64,000 bases of DNA from Amycolatopsis tolypomycina (GTDB taxonomy: Bacteria; Actinomycetota; Actinomycetes; Mycobacteriales; Pseudonocardiaceae), in contig NZ_FNSO01000004.1 of assembly GCF_900105945.1 (NCBI RefSeq), positions 4,402,001-4,466,000 on the forward strand. The letters run 5' to 3'. Positions 54,374 through 62,437 of the stretch are shown in pieces. The notes under the pieces are model-generated. The model was not told where the DNA came from, made no database searches, and was given only the letters and a program-made list of their open reading frames with translations. Positions within the stretch are counted from its first letter, which is position 1, and each line of letters begins with the position of its first letter. Position numbers and translations under genes: made by a program.

Positions 54374-55339
54374 ATGCGGTTCAAGGCTGTGCGCGTCGCG
54401 GTCGCGGCGGCGGTGGCGCTGTCGCTGGCCGTGCCGGCCCAGGCCGACCCGCGGCCCGATCAACCGGTTTCGCTGGGGGGCAAGAAGGTTCTGCTGGTCA
54501 ACGACGACTCGGTGCAGGCCGCGAAGCCCGACGGGTCCGACGGACGCGGCATCTACGTGCTCCGGCGGGCGCTGTGCCGGGCGGGGGCCGACGTGGCGAT
54601 CGTCGGCCCGTGGGCGTCCCAGGGCGCGAAGAGCCGTTCCACGGCGGGCTCGCCCACGGCGGCCGTGGCGCCGCCACTGGCAGTGCCGGCCGAGTTCGCC
54701 GGCGACTGCGCGAACGCGCCGGGGCACGGACTGGTGCTGGGCGCGTGCCAGGGCAGCGTCCCGTGCGGCCCCGGCAGCCCGTCGATCACCCCGGCCGACG
54801 TGGTCGAACTCGCGCTGACCGGCGTCCTGCCCCAGCGACTCGGCTGGACGGCGGGCCCGGACCTGGTCGTGTCCGGCGTCAACGCGGGCCCGAACACCGA
54901 CGTCTCGATCAACCTGTCCGGCACCGTCGGCGCGGCCACCGCGGCGGTCGAGCGAGGCGTGCCGACGGTGGCGGTCAGCGCGGGGACCCGCGTGGCACCC
55001 CCGCCGTCGACGGAGACGTACACGGCCGCGGCCGACGTCGTCGTCCGGCTGCTCGGGTCGCCGCGGGTCTGGACGCTCGTGCGGGACATGGTGCTGATGA
55101 ACGTGAACCAGCCGGACGTCACGCCGGGCGCCGGGCCGTCGCCGCTGCGCTGGACGTCGGTCGGCCGGGTGGCCCAGGGCTGGGTGACGTACGGGCCGGC
55201 GGGCGACGGGACGTACCAGCTGTCGTACGACCCGGTGCCGGACCCGAAGCTCGAGGAAGGCAGCGACACGAAGGCCCTGTTCGACGGGTACGCGAGCGTG
55301 TCGGCGGTCGCCGTGAACCGCGGGTACACCAGGGGGTAA
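54374..55339 (+). CDS. Exported SurE-like 5'/3'-nucleotidase
   Basis: A 321-residue protein with a clear signal peptide (about 1-25, VPAQADP) followed by a SurE domain: KKVLLVNDDSVQ (metal-binding Asp-Asp), DGRGIYVLRRAL and DLVVSGVNAGPNTDVSINLSGTVGAA, the last being the SurE metal/substrate loop. SurE proteins are usually cytoplasmic phosphatases; an exported form would scavenge phosphate from nucleotides outside. ATG 54374 with GAGGAGG. A hairpin terminator follows at 55354. Confidence 0.87.
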   Translation: MRFKAVRVAVAAAVALSLAVPAQADPRPDQPVSLGGKKVLLVNDDSVQAAKPDGSDGRGIYVLRRALCRAGADVAIVGPWASQGAKSRSTAGSPTAAVAPPLAVPAEFAGDCANAPGHGLVLGACQGSVPCGPGSPSITPADVVELALTGVLPQRLGWTAGPDLVVSGVNAGPNTDVSINLSGTVGAATAAVERGVPTVAVSAGTRVAPPPSTETYTAAADVVVRLLGSPRVWTLVRDMVLMNVNQPDVTPGAGPSPLRWTSVGRVAQGWVTYGPAGDGTYQLSYDPVPDPKLEEGSDTKALFDGYASVSAVAVNRGYTRG

Positions 55340-55353
55340 TACTCCGGTCGTGA

Positions 55354-55385
55354 GTGGCAGGGCGGGTTCCAACCCGCCTTACCAC
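55354..55385 (+). terminator. Terminator behind the SurE-like gene
   Basis: GTGG-CAG-GGCGGGTT (55354-55368) folds with AACCCGCC-TTA-CCAC (55371-55385) around a CC loop. Confidence 0.75.
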
Positions 55386-55462
55386 GCACGACCTTCTGGA
55401 ACCTGTTCCACCGCACCGCTCAGCTGACAAACCCGGCCGGATCGCCGTATCTTGTCGAGAAC

Positions 55463-55476
55463 AGTAACGTGTTCTA
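55463..55476. promoter_or_regulatory. KstR-like operator
   Basis: AGTAACGTGTTCTA differs in one fixed position from the KstR consensus TNNAACNNGTTNNA, and AGAACA/TGTTCT arms frame it. It lies 26-39 bp before the ligase start. KstR-type repressors control steroid and lipid catabolism. Confidence 0.45.
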
Positions 55477-55501
55477 GTCTGGCGCCGTGGAAGGGACCGG
55501 G

Positions 55502-57088
55502 ATGGACGAGCAGGCGATGCGGTATCCGAACCACCTCGGCCACCTGGTCGTCTCCGCACTGAAACGGCATCGGGACAAGCCGGTCATGGTGCTGGGCGAG
55601 ACCACGATGACCGGGGCCCGGACCGCCGAACAGGTCAGCCAGTACGCCCAGGCCTTCGAGGCGCTCGGGGCAGGCACCGGCGCGCCGGTCGCGCTGCTGT
55701 CGCTGAACCGGCCGGAAGTCCTGCTCATCATCGCCGCCGGTCAGCTGCAGGGTTCGCGGCGCACCGCGCTGCACCCGCTCGGGTCGCTCGACGACCACGC
55801 CTACATCCTCGCCGACGCCGGCATCACCACGCTGATCATCGACCCGGTGCCCGCCTTCGTCGACCGCGCGCTCGGCCTGCTGGACAAGGTCCCCGGCCTG
55901 ACCCAGGTGCTCACCATCGGCCCGGTGCCCGAACCGCTGGCCCACGTCGGCAAGGACCTGACCGCGGCCGCCGCGACGTTCGAGCCGCGGCCCCTGGAGC
56001 CCGCGGTGCTGCCGCCGGACCAGGTCGTCTCCATCACCTACACCGGCGGGACCACCGGCAAGCCCAAGGGCGTCATGGGCACCGCGCGGGCGATGACCAC
56101 GATGACGCAGATCCAGCTGGCCGAGTGGGAGTGGCCCGAGGCGCCGAAGTTCCTGATCTGCACCCCGCTTTCGCACGCCGGCGCGGCGTTCTTCGCCCCG
56201 ACGCTGCTCAAGGGCGGCTCCCTGATCGTGGTGCCGAAGTTCGACCCCGCCGAAACCCTGCGGATCATCGAAGAGCAGCGGATCACCGCGACCATGCTGG
56301 TGCCGACGATGCTCTACGCGCTGATGGACCACCCGGACTCGCGCACGCGCGACCTGTCCTCGCTGCAGACGGTGTACTACGGGGCAGCGTCGATCAACCC
56401 GGTGCGCCTGCGCGAGGCGATCGACCGCTTCGGCCCGATCTTCGCCCAGTACTACGGCCAGTCCGAAGCCCCGATGGCGATCAGCTACCTCGCCAAGGGC
56501 GACCACGACGACGCCCGGCTGGCCTCCTGCGGCCGTCCGTCGGCGTTCCTGCGCACGGCGCTGCTCGGCCCGGACGGCAAACCGGTCGCCCCCGGCGAAC
56601 CCGGCGAGATCTGCGTGGCCGGACCGCTGCTCGCCGGCGGCTACTGGAACCTGCCGGAGATCACCGCCGAGACCTTCCGCGACGGCTGGCTGCACACCGG
56701 CGACGTCGCCCGCGAGGACGAGGACGGCTTCTGGTTCATCGTCGACCGGGTCAAGGACATGATCGTCACCGGCGGGTTCAACGTCTTCCCCCGCGAGGTC
56801 GAGGACGTCGTGGCCGAGCACCCCGCGGTCGCGCAGGTCGGCGTGATCGGCACCCCGGACGACAAGTGGGGCGAGGCGGTCACGGCGGTCGTGGTCCTGC
56901 GCACGGACGCGGACACCGATCTCGACCAGCTCACGGCCGAGATCCAGGCGGCGGTCCGGGAACGCAAGGGCCCGGTGCACGTGCCCAAGCAGGTGATCGT
57001 CGCGGAGTCGCTGCCGATGACCGGGCTGGGCAAGCCGGACAAGAAGGCCCTGCGCGCCCAGTACGAGCGGCACGGCGCCACCGTGTAG
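55502..57088 (+). CDS. Fatty acid/aryl-CoA ligase (FadD8-like)
   Basis: A 528-residue ANL-superfamily acyl-CoA synthetase. P-loop ITYTGGTTGKPKGVM (about 180-194), YYGQSEAPMA, GWLHTGDVAREDEDGFWFIVDRVKDMIVTGGFNVFPREVE, and catalytic Lys at LPMTGLGKPDKKAL. It resembles the ligase at 19563 (similar SEAPM and GGFNV motifs) and FadD8-type proteins. ATG 55502 is eight bases behind GGAAGGGA; GTG 55487 would be a longer option. A KstR-like box suggests control with lipid or sterol catabolism. Confidence 0.92.
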   Translation: MDEQAMRYPNHLGHLVVSALKRHRDKPVMVLGETTMTGARTAEQVSQYAQAFEALGAGTGAPVALLSLNRPEVLLIIAAGQLQGSRRTALHPLGSLDDHAYILADAGITTLIIDPVPAFVDRALGLLDKVPGLTQVLTIGPVPEPLAHVGKDLTAAAATFEPRPLEPAVLPPDQVVSITYTGGTTGKPKGVMGTARAMTTMTQIQLAEWEWPEAPKFLICTPLSHAGAAFFAPTLLKGGSLIVVPKFDPAETLRIIEEQRITATMLVPTMLYALMDHPDSRTRDLSSLQTVYYGAASINPVRLREAIDRFGPIFAQYYGQSEAPMAISYLAKGDHDDARLASCGRPSAFLRTALLGPDGKPVAPGEPGEICVAGPLLAGGYWNLPEITAETFRDGWLHTGDVAREDEDGFWFIVDRVKDMIVTGGFNVFPREVEDVVAEHPAVAQVGVIGTPDDKWGEAVTAVVVLRTDADTDLDQLTAEIQAAVRERKGPVHVPKQVIVAESLPMTGLGKPDKKALRAQYERHGATV

Positions 57089-57134
57089 CCCGTTATACGC
57101 CCACCCTCCGCTGTCACGAATCGGCGGGACCGGG

Positions 57135-57845
57135 TTGATCGGCCGAAACCTGGTGACCTGGCTGGCCGGGCACGGGCACGACGCGGTGCCCGCGGCGCCG
57201 AGCACCGGCGTGAACACCCTGACCGGCGAGGGGCTGAAGGAGGTGCTGCAGGGCGCCGGCGTCGTGGTGGACGTGTCGAACTCGCCGTCGTTCGCCGACG
57301 ACGACGTCATGGCCTTCTTCCGGACCTCGACCGGCCACCTCGTCGACGCGGCGAAGGAGGCGGGCGCCGGGCACTACGTCGCGCTGTCGGTGGTGGGCAC
57401 CGACCGGCAGCCCGACGTCGGGTACTTCCGGGCGAAGCTCGCCCAGGAGGAGCTGATCGCCGGGTCGGGGCTGCCGTTCTCGATCGTGCGGGCGACGCAG
57501 TTCTTCGAGTTCGCCGCCGGGATCGCGGACACTTCCACCACCGACGGCGTCGTGCGGCTGCCCGGTTCGGGCGTGCAGCCGATGGCCGCCGCCGACGTGT
57601 CCGCCGCCGTGGGCCGGGTCGCGGTCGGCGACGCGGTCGGCGGTGTCACCGAGATCGCCGGGCCGGAGGTCTTCGGGCTCGACGAGTGGGTGCGCACCGT
57701 GCTGACCGCGCGTGCCGATCCGCGCCAGGTGGTCACCGACCCGCGGGCGCCGTACTTCGGCGCGGTGCCGGGGCCGGCGGACCTCCTGCCGGGGCCGGGC
57801 GCGCGGCTCGCGGAGACCACGCTGGCCGAGTGGCTCGGCCGGTAG
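57135..57845 (+). CDS. SDR/NmrA-type NAD(P)H-binding protein with displaced start
   Basis: At least 236 residues of an atypical SDR (IVRATQFFEFAAGIAD, RLPGSGVQPMAAADVSAAVGRVA, LAETTLAEWLGR), of the NAD(P)-binding LysR-partner reductase type. The first standard start codon is TTG 57135, yet the cofactor motif GGTGLIG is encoded in the same frame just before it (57123-57143), so the true start must lie upstream. No ATG, GTG or TTG precedes it in frame before the ligase stop; only CTG 57111 is available. There is no Shine-Dalgarno site. Either a rare start or a damaged gene. Confidence 0.7.
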   Translation: MIGRNLVTWLAGHGHDAVPAAPSTGVNTLTGEGLKEVLQGAGVVVDVSNSPSFADDDVMAFFRTSTGHLVDAAKEAGAGHYVALSVVGTDRQPDVGYFRAKLAQEELIAGSGLPFSIVRATQFFEFAAGIADTSTTDGVVRLPGSGVQPMAAADVSAAVGRVAVGDAVGGVTEIAGPEVFGLDEWVRTVLTARADPRQVVTDPRAPYFGAVPGPADLLPGPGARLAETTLAEWLGR

Positions 57846-57896
57846 CCCGAGTCTCCAGCACGCCGTGACGGCCGCCGGGGTATGCTCACTCGGCAT

Positions 57897-57915
57897 AGTC
57901 AAAAAGTTGAGTAAG
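57897..57915. promoter_or_regulatory. PadR-type operator, copy 1
   Basis: AGTCAAAAAGTTGAGTAAG, 11 bp before the NTF2-like start codon. It matches 58306-58324 in 17 of 19 positions. Confidence 0.6.
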
Positions 57916-57925
57916 AGAGGTGGGC

Positions 57926-58315
57926 ATGGACAGCTTCCGCAAGGCCGTCGAGGCACGCGATCCCGAGGCCATGGCCGCGACGCTGGCGGAGAACGTCGTG
58001 TTCCGCAGCCCGGTCGCGTTCAAGCCGTACCCCGGCAAGCCGATCACCGCCGCGATCCTGCGCGGCGTGCTGCGCGTGTTCGAGGACTTCCGCTACGTGC
58101 GCGAGCTGAGCGGCGGCGAAGGCCGCGACCACGCGCTCGTCTTCCAGGCCCGGATCGGCGACGTGCGGGTCGAGGGGTGCGACTTCCTGCACCTCGACGA
58201 GGACGGCCTGATCGACGAGTTCACGGTGATGGTCCGGCCGCTGTCGGCGGCGCAGGCACTCGCCGAGGCGATGGCGGCGCAGTTCGACCGGATCCAGCGC
58301 GAAGCAGTCAACTAG
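57926..58315 (+). CDS. NTF2-like / SnoaL-like small protein
   Basis: A 129-residue protein of the cystatin/NTF2 fold: MDSFRKAVEARDPEAMAATLAENVVFRSPVAFKPYPGK and a terminal LIDEFTVMVRPLSAAQALAEAM. This subgroup often serves as ligand-binding or isomerase-like proteins beside regulators. ATG 57926 follows GAGAGG. Its stop TAG abuts the TTG start of the PadR gene, so the pair is translationally coupled. Confidence 0.85.
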   Translation: MDSFRKAVEARDPEAMAATLAENVVFRSPVAFKPYPGKPITAAILRGVLRVFEDFRYVRELSGGEGRDHALVFQARIGDVRVEGCDFLHLDEDGLIDEFTVMVRPLSAAQALAEAMAAQFDRIQREAVN

Positions 58316-58324
58316 TTGAGTAAG
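58306..58324. promoter_or_regulatory. PadR-type operator, copy 2
   Basis: AGTCAACTAGTTGAGTAAG, with perfect palindrome TCAACTAGTTGA (58308-58319), covers the NTF2 stop codon and the first codons of PadR. Near-copy of 57897-57915. Confidence 0.6.
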
Positions 58325-58882
58325 GCACTGCGCCACGCGCTGATGGCGGCGCTGCTCGAGGGCGAGGCGTCGGGCTACGACCTGGCGAAGGGGTTCGACG
58401 CCTCGGTGGCGAACTTCTGGGCGGCCACGCCGCAGCAGCTCTACCGGGAGCTCGACGGCATGGCGGCCGACGGCCTGGTGCAGGCCCGGCTGGTCCGCCA
58501 GGAGCGGCGCCCGGACAAGCGGCTGTTCTCGCTGACCGAGGCCGGGCAGCGGGAGCTGCACGCGTTCACCGCGCGGCCGCCCCGGCCGAGCGTGATCCGT
58601 GACGAGCTGCTGGTGCAGGTCCAGGCCGTGGACGCGGGCGACGAGCCGGCGGTCCGGCGGGCGCTGGCGGAGCGGATGACCCGGGCGGAGGCCAAGATCG
58701 CCCGGTACGAACGGCTTCGCGCGCGCCTGCTGGACGGCCGGTTCGAGGACGACTACCTCGCCGGGGCCGAGCGCATCGGCCCGTACCTCACGCTGATGCG
58801 GGGTCTGTCGTTCGAGCGGGAGAACCTGCGGTGGTGCGAGCAGTCGCTGAAGGTGCTCGACCGGCGGCGCGGGTCAGCTTAG
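58316..58882 (+). CDS. PadR family transcriptional regulator
   Basis: A 188-residue regulator: LRHALMAALLEGEASGYDLAKGFDASVANFWAATPQQLYRELDGMAADGLVQARLV is the winged helix (about 4-60), followed by the wing KRLFSLTEAGQREL and the helical Vir_act_alpha_C domain (to about 180). TTG start 58316 lies directly after the NTF2 stop. It is probably autoregulatory through the two 19-mers. Its 3' end overlaps the opposite response-regulator gene by 9 bp. Confidence 0.9.
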   Translation: MSKALRHALMAALLEGEASGYDLAKGFDASVANFWAATPQQLYRELDGMAADGLVQARLVRQERRPDKRLFSLTEAGQRELHAFTARPPRPSVIRDELLVQVQAVDAGDEPAVRRALAERMTRAEAKIARYERLRARLLDGRFEDDYLAGAERIGPYLTLMRGLSFERENLRWCEQSLKVLDRRRGSA

Positions 58883-59518
58883 GCCGGCGTCGTGCACCAG
58901 GATGGCCACCTGGGTCCGGTTCGCAGCCTCGACCTTCGCCATGATGTGTCCGATGTGGACCTTCACGGTGGATTCGCTGACCGCCAGGGCCCTGGCGATC
59001 TCCGCGTTGCTCAGCCCGCGTCCGATGTGGACGGCCACGTCGTGCTCGCGCGGGGTCAGCACCGACAGCTTCGCCTGCGCCCGCGCGGAGCCGCCGCCGG
59101 CGGCGAACTCGGCCAGCAGCCGCTTGGTGATCTTCGGCGACAGCATCGCCTCGCCGCGGGCCGCGACGCGCACCGCGTTGACCAGCTCGCGCGGCGGGGT
59201 GTCCTTCAGCAGGAAGCCGGCCGCGCCGTGGCGCAGCGCCGTGTGGACGTACTCGTCGACGTCGAAGGTCGTCAGCACGACCACCGCGGGGGCCGCCGGG
59301 TGGCCGGCGAGCCGCTTGACCACCTCGAGGCCACCGACCTTGGGCATCTGGACGTCGGTGAGCACGACGTCCGGCCGGTGGCGGTCGGTCAGCTCGACCG
59401 CCCGCGTGCCGTCGGTGTCCTCGGCGACCACCTCGACGTCGCCCGCCGACTCCAGGATCATCCGGATGCCGCTGCGGACGAGCTCCTCGTCCTCCAGCAG
59501 CACGACCTTGACCGTCAC
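58874..59518 (-). CDS. NarL/LuxR family response regulator
   Basis: A 214-residue regulator. Receiver domain about 3-120 with acidic pair EDEE, phospho-acceptor Asp in DVVLTDVQMP (about 54), Thr in VLTTFD and Lys in LLKDTPP. LuxR-type HTH about 148-205: LTPREHDVAVHIGRGLSNAEIARALAVSESTVKVHIGHIMAKV. GTG 59518 overlaps the kinase stop (GTGA), so the two are coupled. It probably controls the ABC operon it belongs to. Confidence 0.94.
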   Translation of the reverse strand: MTVKVVLLEDEELVRSGIRMILESAGDVEVVAEDTDGTRAVELTDRHRPDVVLTDVQMPKVGGLEVVKRLAGHPAAPAVVVLTTFDVDEYVHTALRHGAAGFLLKDTPPRELVNAVRVAARGEAMLSPKITKRLLAEFAAGGGSARAQAKLSVLTPREHDVAVHIGRGLSNAEIARALAVSESTVKVHIGHIMAKVEAANRTQVAILVHDAGLS

Positions 59519-60663
59519 TGTTCCGCTCCCACCGGGAACCGCGCCAGCACCCGGAACCGGCCGTCGCCGGTCGGCCCGGTCCGCAGGTCACCGCCTGCCA
59601 GCTCGACTCGTTCGCGCATCCCGACCAGACCGTAGCCCGACCCCGGGACGGTGCTGCCGTGCGGGGTCAGCCGGTTGGTCACCTCGACCGCCAGCCGGTC
59701 ACCGGTGACCTCCAGCCGGACGTCGACGGCGGCGTGCGGGGCGTGTTTCCCCGCGTTGGTCAGGGATTCCTGCACCACCCGGTAGACGGCCCGGCCGACC
59801 TGGCCCGCCACCGCGGGCAGCGGGTCCGGCAGGCTCAGCTCGACCCGCGCGCCGGTCGCGGCGACGCCGTCGACGAGGTCTTCCAGCGACGCGAGGACAC
59901 CCGGGCCGGTGTCTTCGGCTTCGCCGGCCGGGGCGTCGCGCAGCACCCGCAGGATCCCGCGCAGCTCGTCGAGCGCGAGCGCGCTGGTGGCCCGGATCGT
60001 CTCGGCGGCCTGCCCGGTCGCTTCGTCCGGCGCCCGCAGCGACAGGGCCCCGGCCTGCAGCGCGACGGCGGTGACCCGGTGGGCGACGACGTCGTGCATT
60101 TCGCGGGCGATCCGCCGCCGCTCGGCGAAGACGGCCCGGTCGGCCAGCAGCGTCCGGGTGCGCTCGGCTTCGTCCGCACGTTCGCGCAGCACGCCGAGCA
60201 GGACGGCCCGCTGGTGCATCCACAGGCCGGCCAGCACCGGGCCGAGCACGAAGGTGCCGAGCACGACCACGACGAGGGTGAAGCTGCCGGGGTTCTGCAG
60301 CACGGGCACCACGTTCCCGGCGATCCCGGCGACGACGACGGCGACCCCGGTCAGGACGCTGACCCCGTGCCGCGCGGCGACGGAGTACTGGGCGACCACC
60401 AGCGGCAGCAGCGTCACCCCGGCGGGCATGCAGGCGACGGCGGCGAGCAGCACGACGAACGGCCACCGCCGCCGCGCGAGCAGCGCGACCCCGGAGAATA
60501 CGACGGCGGGCACGTAGAGCGCGGGGTGCGGGTCGCGCGGATCGCCGCCGGTCAGGGACACGACGATCACGGCCACGGCGACCGCGACGTCGAGCGCCAG
60601 CAGGACGGGACGCCCGTCCCACCAGCCCAGCCATCGCTTCACCGTGCTCAGGTTAGGCCGCAT
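59515..60663 (-). CDS. NarL-type sensor histidine kinase
   Basis: A 382-residue membrane kinase. About five helices (20-155), then the HisKA_3 dimerisation domain with phospho-accepting His in REMHDVVAHRVTAVALQAGAL (about 190) and an HATPase_c domain (VVQESLTNAGKHA; GYGLVGMRERV). ATG 60663 overlaps the ABC permease stop as TGATG. No large outer domain is seen, so it may sense a membrane stress or drug, like DesK-type kinases next to ABC exporters. Confidence 0.92.
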   Translation of the reverse strand: MRPNLSTVKRWLGWWDGRPVLLALDVAVAVAVIVVSLTGGDPRDPHPALYVPAVVFSGVALLARRRWPFVVLLAAVACMPAGVTLLPLVVAQYSVAARHGVSVLTGVAVVVAGIAGNVVPVLQNPGSFTLVVVVLGTFVLGPVLAGLWMHQRAVLLGVLRERADEAERTRTLLADRAVFAERRRIAREMHDVVAHRVTAVALQAGALSLRAPDEATGQAAETIRATSALALDELRGILRVLRDAPAGEAEDTGPGVLASLEDLVDGVAATGARVELSLPDPLPAVAGQVGRAVYRVVQESLTNAGKHAPHAAVDVRLEVTGDRLAVEVTNRLTPHGSTVPGSGYGLVGMRERVELAGGDLRTGPTGDGRFRVLARFPVGAEQ

Positions 60664-61346
60664 CAGCCGTCCCGGCGGGCCAGGGTCCACCCCGTCGCCA
60701 CCAGTGCCGCGCCGGCCAGGCCCGCGAAGACCCCGATCCCGGGCGCGGCGAACAGGGCCGTGCCGGTGAACGGCAGCGCGGTCGCCGGCACGTGGGCGAG
60801 CAGGCCGAGGGTGACCTCGACGACGAACGCCCACACCGCGAACACCCCGATCGCGAGCCCGCTGTGCCGCAGCAGCCCGCCGAGCGCCACCCCGGCGACC
60901 CCGGAAAGGACGTTCAGCAGGAGCACCGCCCCGGCTGCCCTGCCCGCCGCCCCCTCGCCGGCGGGCAGGGCACCCCCGCCCGCGACCACCCCGGCCGCGG
61001 TCAGCACCACCATGGACACCCCACCGAGCAGCCCGAGCCCGCCGGTGACCACCGCCCGCGCCCCGACGATCCGCGACGGCGACCGCAGCACGAGCCGCGT
61101 GGTGGCCAGGGTGCCGTGCTGGTGGTCCGCCCCGAACGCGCCCACCCCGACCGCGGCGACGAGCAGCGCGCCGAGCTTCCCGGCCAGGCCGAACGCCGAG
61201 GTGAACGCGTCGACGCCACCGAGGTCACGCTTGAGCCCCCAGAACAGGCCGGACGCGAACTGCAGCACCCCGGCGACGGCCAGGAGCAGCCAGGTCGACC
61301 GCAGGGAGCGGGCCCGGGCCCATTCGTACGCCAGTGCGCGCTTCAC
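60663..61346 (-). CDS. ABC transporter permease
   Basis: A 227-residue protein with about six helices: MKRALAYEWARARSLRSTWLL at the start (the usual cytoplasmic segment of ABC-2-type permeases), ADHQHGTLATTRLVLRSPSR and LLNVLSGVAGVALGGLLRHSG, a common ABC-2 exporter layout. GTG 61346 with CAGGAG; it overlaps the ATPase stop (GTGA). It forms an export system with the ATPase, probably for a drug or lipid. Confidence 0.88.
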   Translation of the reverse strand: MKRALAYEWARARSLRSTWLLLAVAGVLQFASGLFWGLKRDLGGVDAFTSAFGLAGKLGALLVAAVGVGAFGADHQHGTLATTRLVLRSPSRIVGARAVVTGGLGLLGGVSMVVLTAAGVVAGGGALPAGEGAAGRAAGAVLLLNVLSGVAGVALGGLLRHSGLAIGVFAVWAFVVEVTLGLLAHVPATALPFTGTALFAAPGIGVFAGLAGAALVATGWTLARRDG

Positions 61347-62437
61347 GGCAGCTCCTGTCGGGGCCGGTCGGGCGCGGCGCTCGGCGGGGTGGTGGTTGCC
61401 GCCTGGGGCGGGATCGGGGTCGCCGCGGTCGCAGACTCGGTCGGGGTCGCGGCCGGAGTCGCAGCCGCGGCCGGAGTCGCCGCGGCACCCGCGGTTGCAG
61501 CCACGGCCGGGGCCGCAGCGGCGGTCGCGGGCCCAGCCGCGGCCGGGGTCGCAGCAGCACTCGCAGCCGCGGTCGCTGCCAGGAACGCGTCCTCCAGGCC
61601 GCTCTGCCGGACGAACAGCTCGCGCACCTGCACTCCGGCGCGTCCGGCGACCGCGGCCACCCGCTCGGTGTCGGCCGTCTCCACCACCAGGTCCCTCGCC
61701 TCCTGCCGCACGCGCAGGCCGTCGCGGGCCAGAGCCACCAGCAGCGCTGCCGGGTGCTCCGTCCGTGCCACCACGTCCGCGCGGGCGTGCCGCCGGACGA
61801 ATTCGTCCAAGGGCCCGGCCGAGACGAGGCGGCCGCCGGCGATGACGATCAGGTCCTCGGCGAGCAGGGCCGTCTCGGCCAACAGGTGCGAGGATGCGAA
61901 CACCGTGCGCCCCTCCCCCGCCAACCGCTTGAGGAGGTCGCGGATCCAGCGGACCCCCTGCGGGTCGAGCCCGTTCGCCGGTTCGTCGAGGATCAGGTAC
62001 TCCGGGTCGCCGAGCAGCGCGGTGGCCAGGCCCAGCCGCTGCTTCATGCCCAGGCTGAGGCGCCCGGCAGGTTTCCGCGCCACCGATGTCAGCCCCGTCT
62101 CCGCCAGCACCTCGCGGACCCGCCGGGACGGCACCCCGCCGCCGGCGGCGACCATGTGCAGGTGCGCGGCCGCCGTCCGGGCCGGGTGGGCCGCCGCGGC
62201 GTCGGCCAGTACGCCGACCGTCCGAAGTGGACCTGGTACCTCGGCGTAGGTCCGCCCGCCGAAGGTCGTGCGGCCGCGGCCGCGGGTGAGGCCGAGCATC
62301 AGCCGGATGGTCGTCGACTTGCCGGCGCCGTTCGGGCCGAGGAACCCGGTCACGACGCCCGGGCGCACGGTGAACGACAGGTCGCCGACACCGGCACCGT
62401 CCCGGTAGGACTTGCCCAGCCCGTCGGCGACGATCAT
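61343..62437 (-). CDS. ABC transporter ATPase with long Ala/Pro/Thr tail
   Basis: A 364-residue protein. The DRA-type ABC domain (about 1-215) has Walker A GPNGAGKST, signature LSLGMKQRLGL, Walker B YLILDEPANGLDP and switch His SSHLLAE. About 216-285 is the usual C-terminal domain. The last 75 residues are almost only Ala, Pro, Thr and Ser (encoded by short GC-rich repeats, about 61375-61580), unusual for this family of about 290-310 residues. ATG 62437 overlaps the preceding gene by ATGA. Confidence 0.92.
   Translation of the reverse strand: MIVADGLGKSYRDGAGVGDLSFTVRPGVVTGFLGPNGAGKSTTIRLMLGLTRGRGRTTFGGRTYAEVPGPLRTVGVLADAAAAHPARTAAAHLHMVAAGGGVPSRRVREVLAETGLTSVARKPAGRLSLGMKQRLGLATALLGDPEYLILDEPANGLDPQGVRWIRDLLKRLAGEGRTVFASSHLLAETALLAEDLIVIAGGRLVSAGPLDEFVRRHARADVVARTEHPAALLVALARDGLRVRQEARDLVVETADTERVAAVAGRAGVQVRELFVRQSGLEDAFLAATAAASAAATPAAAGPATAAAAPAVAATAGAAATPAAAATPAATPTESATAATPIPPQAATTTPPSAAPDRPRQELP
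61375..61580 (-). repeat. Imperfect GC-rich repeats in the ABC ATPase tail
   Basis: Repeated GCAGCCGCGG/GGTCGCAG-type units on the + strand encode Ala/Pro/Thr-rich sequence on the - strand. Probably an expansion that lengthens the protein tail. Confidence 0.6.
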
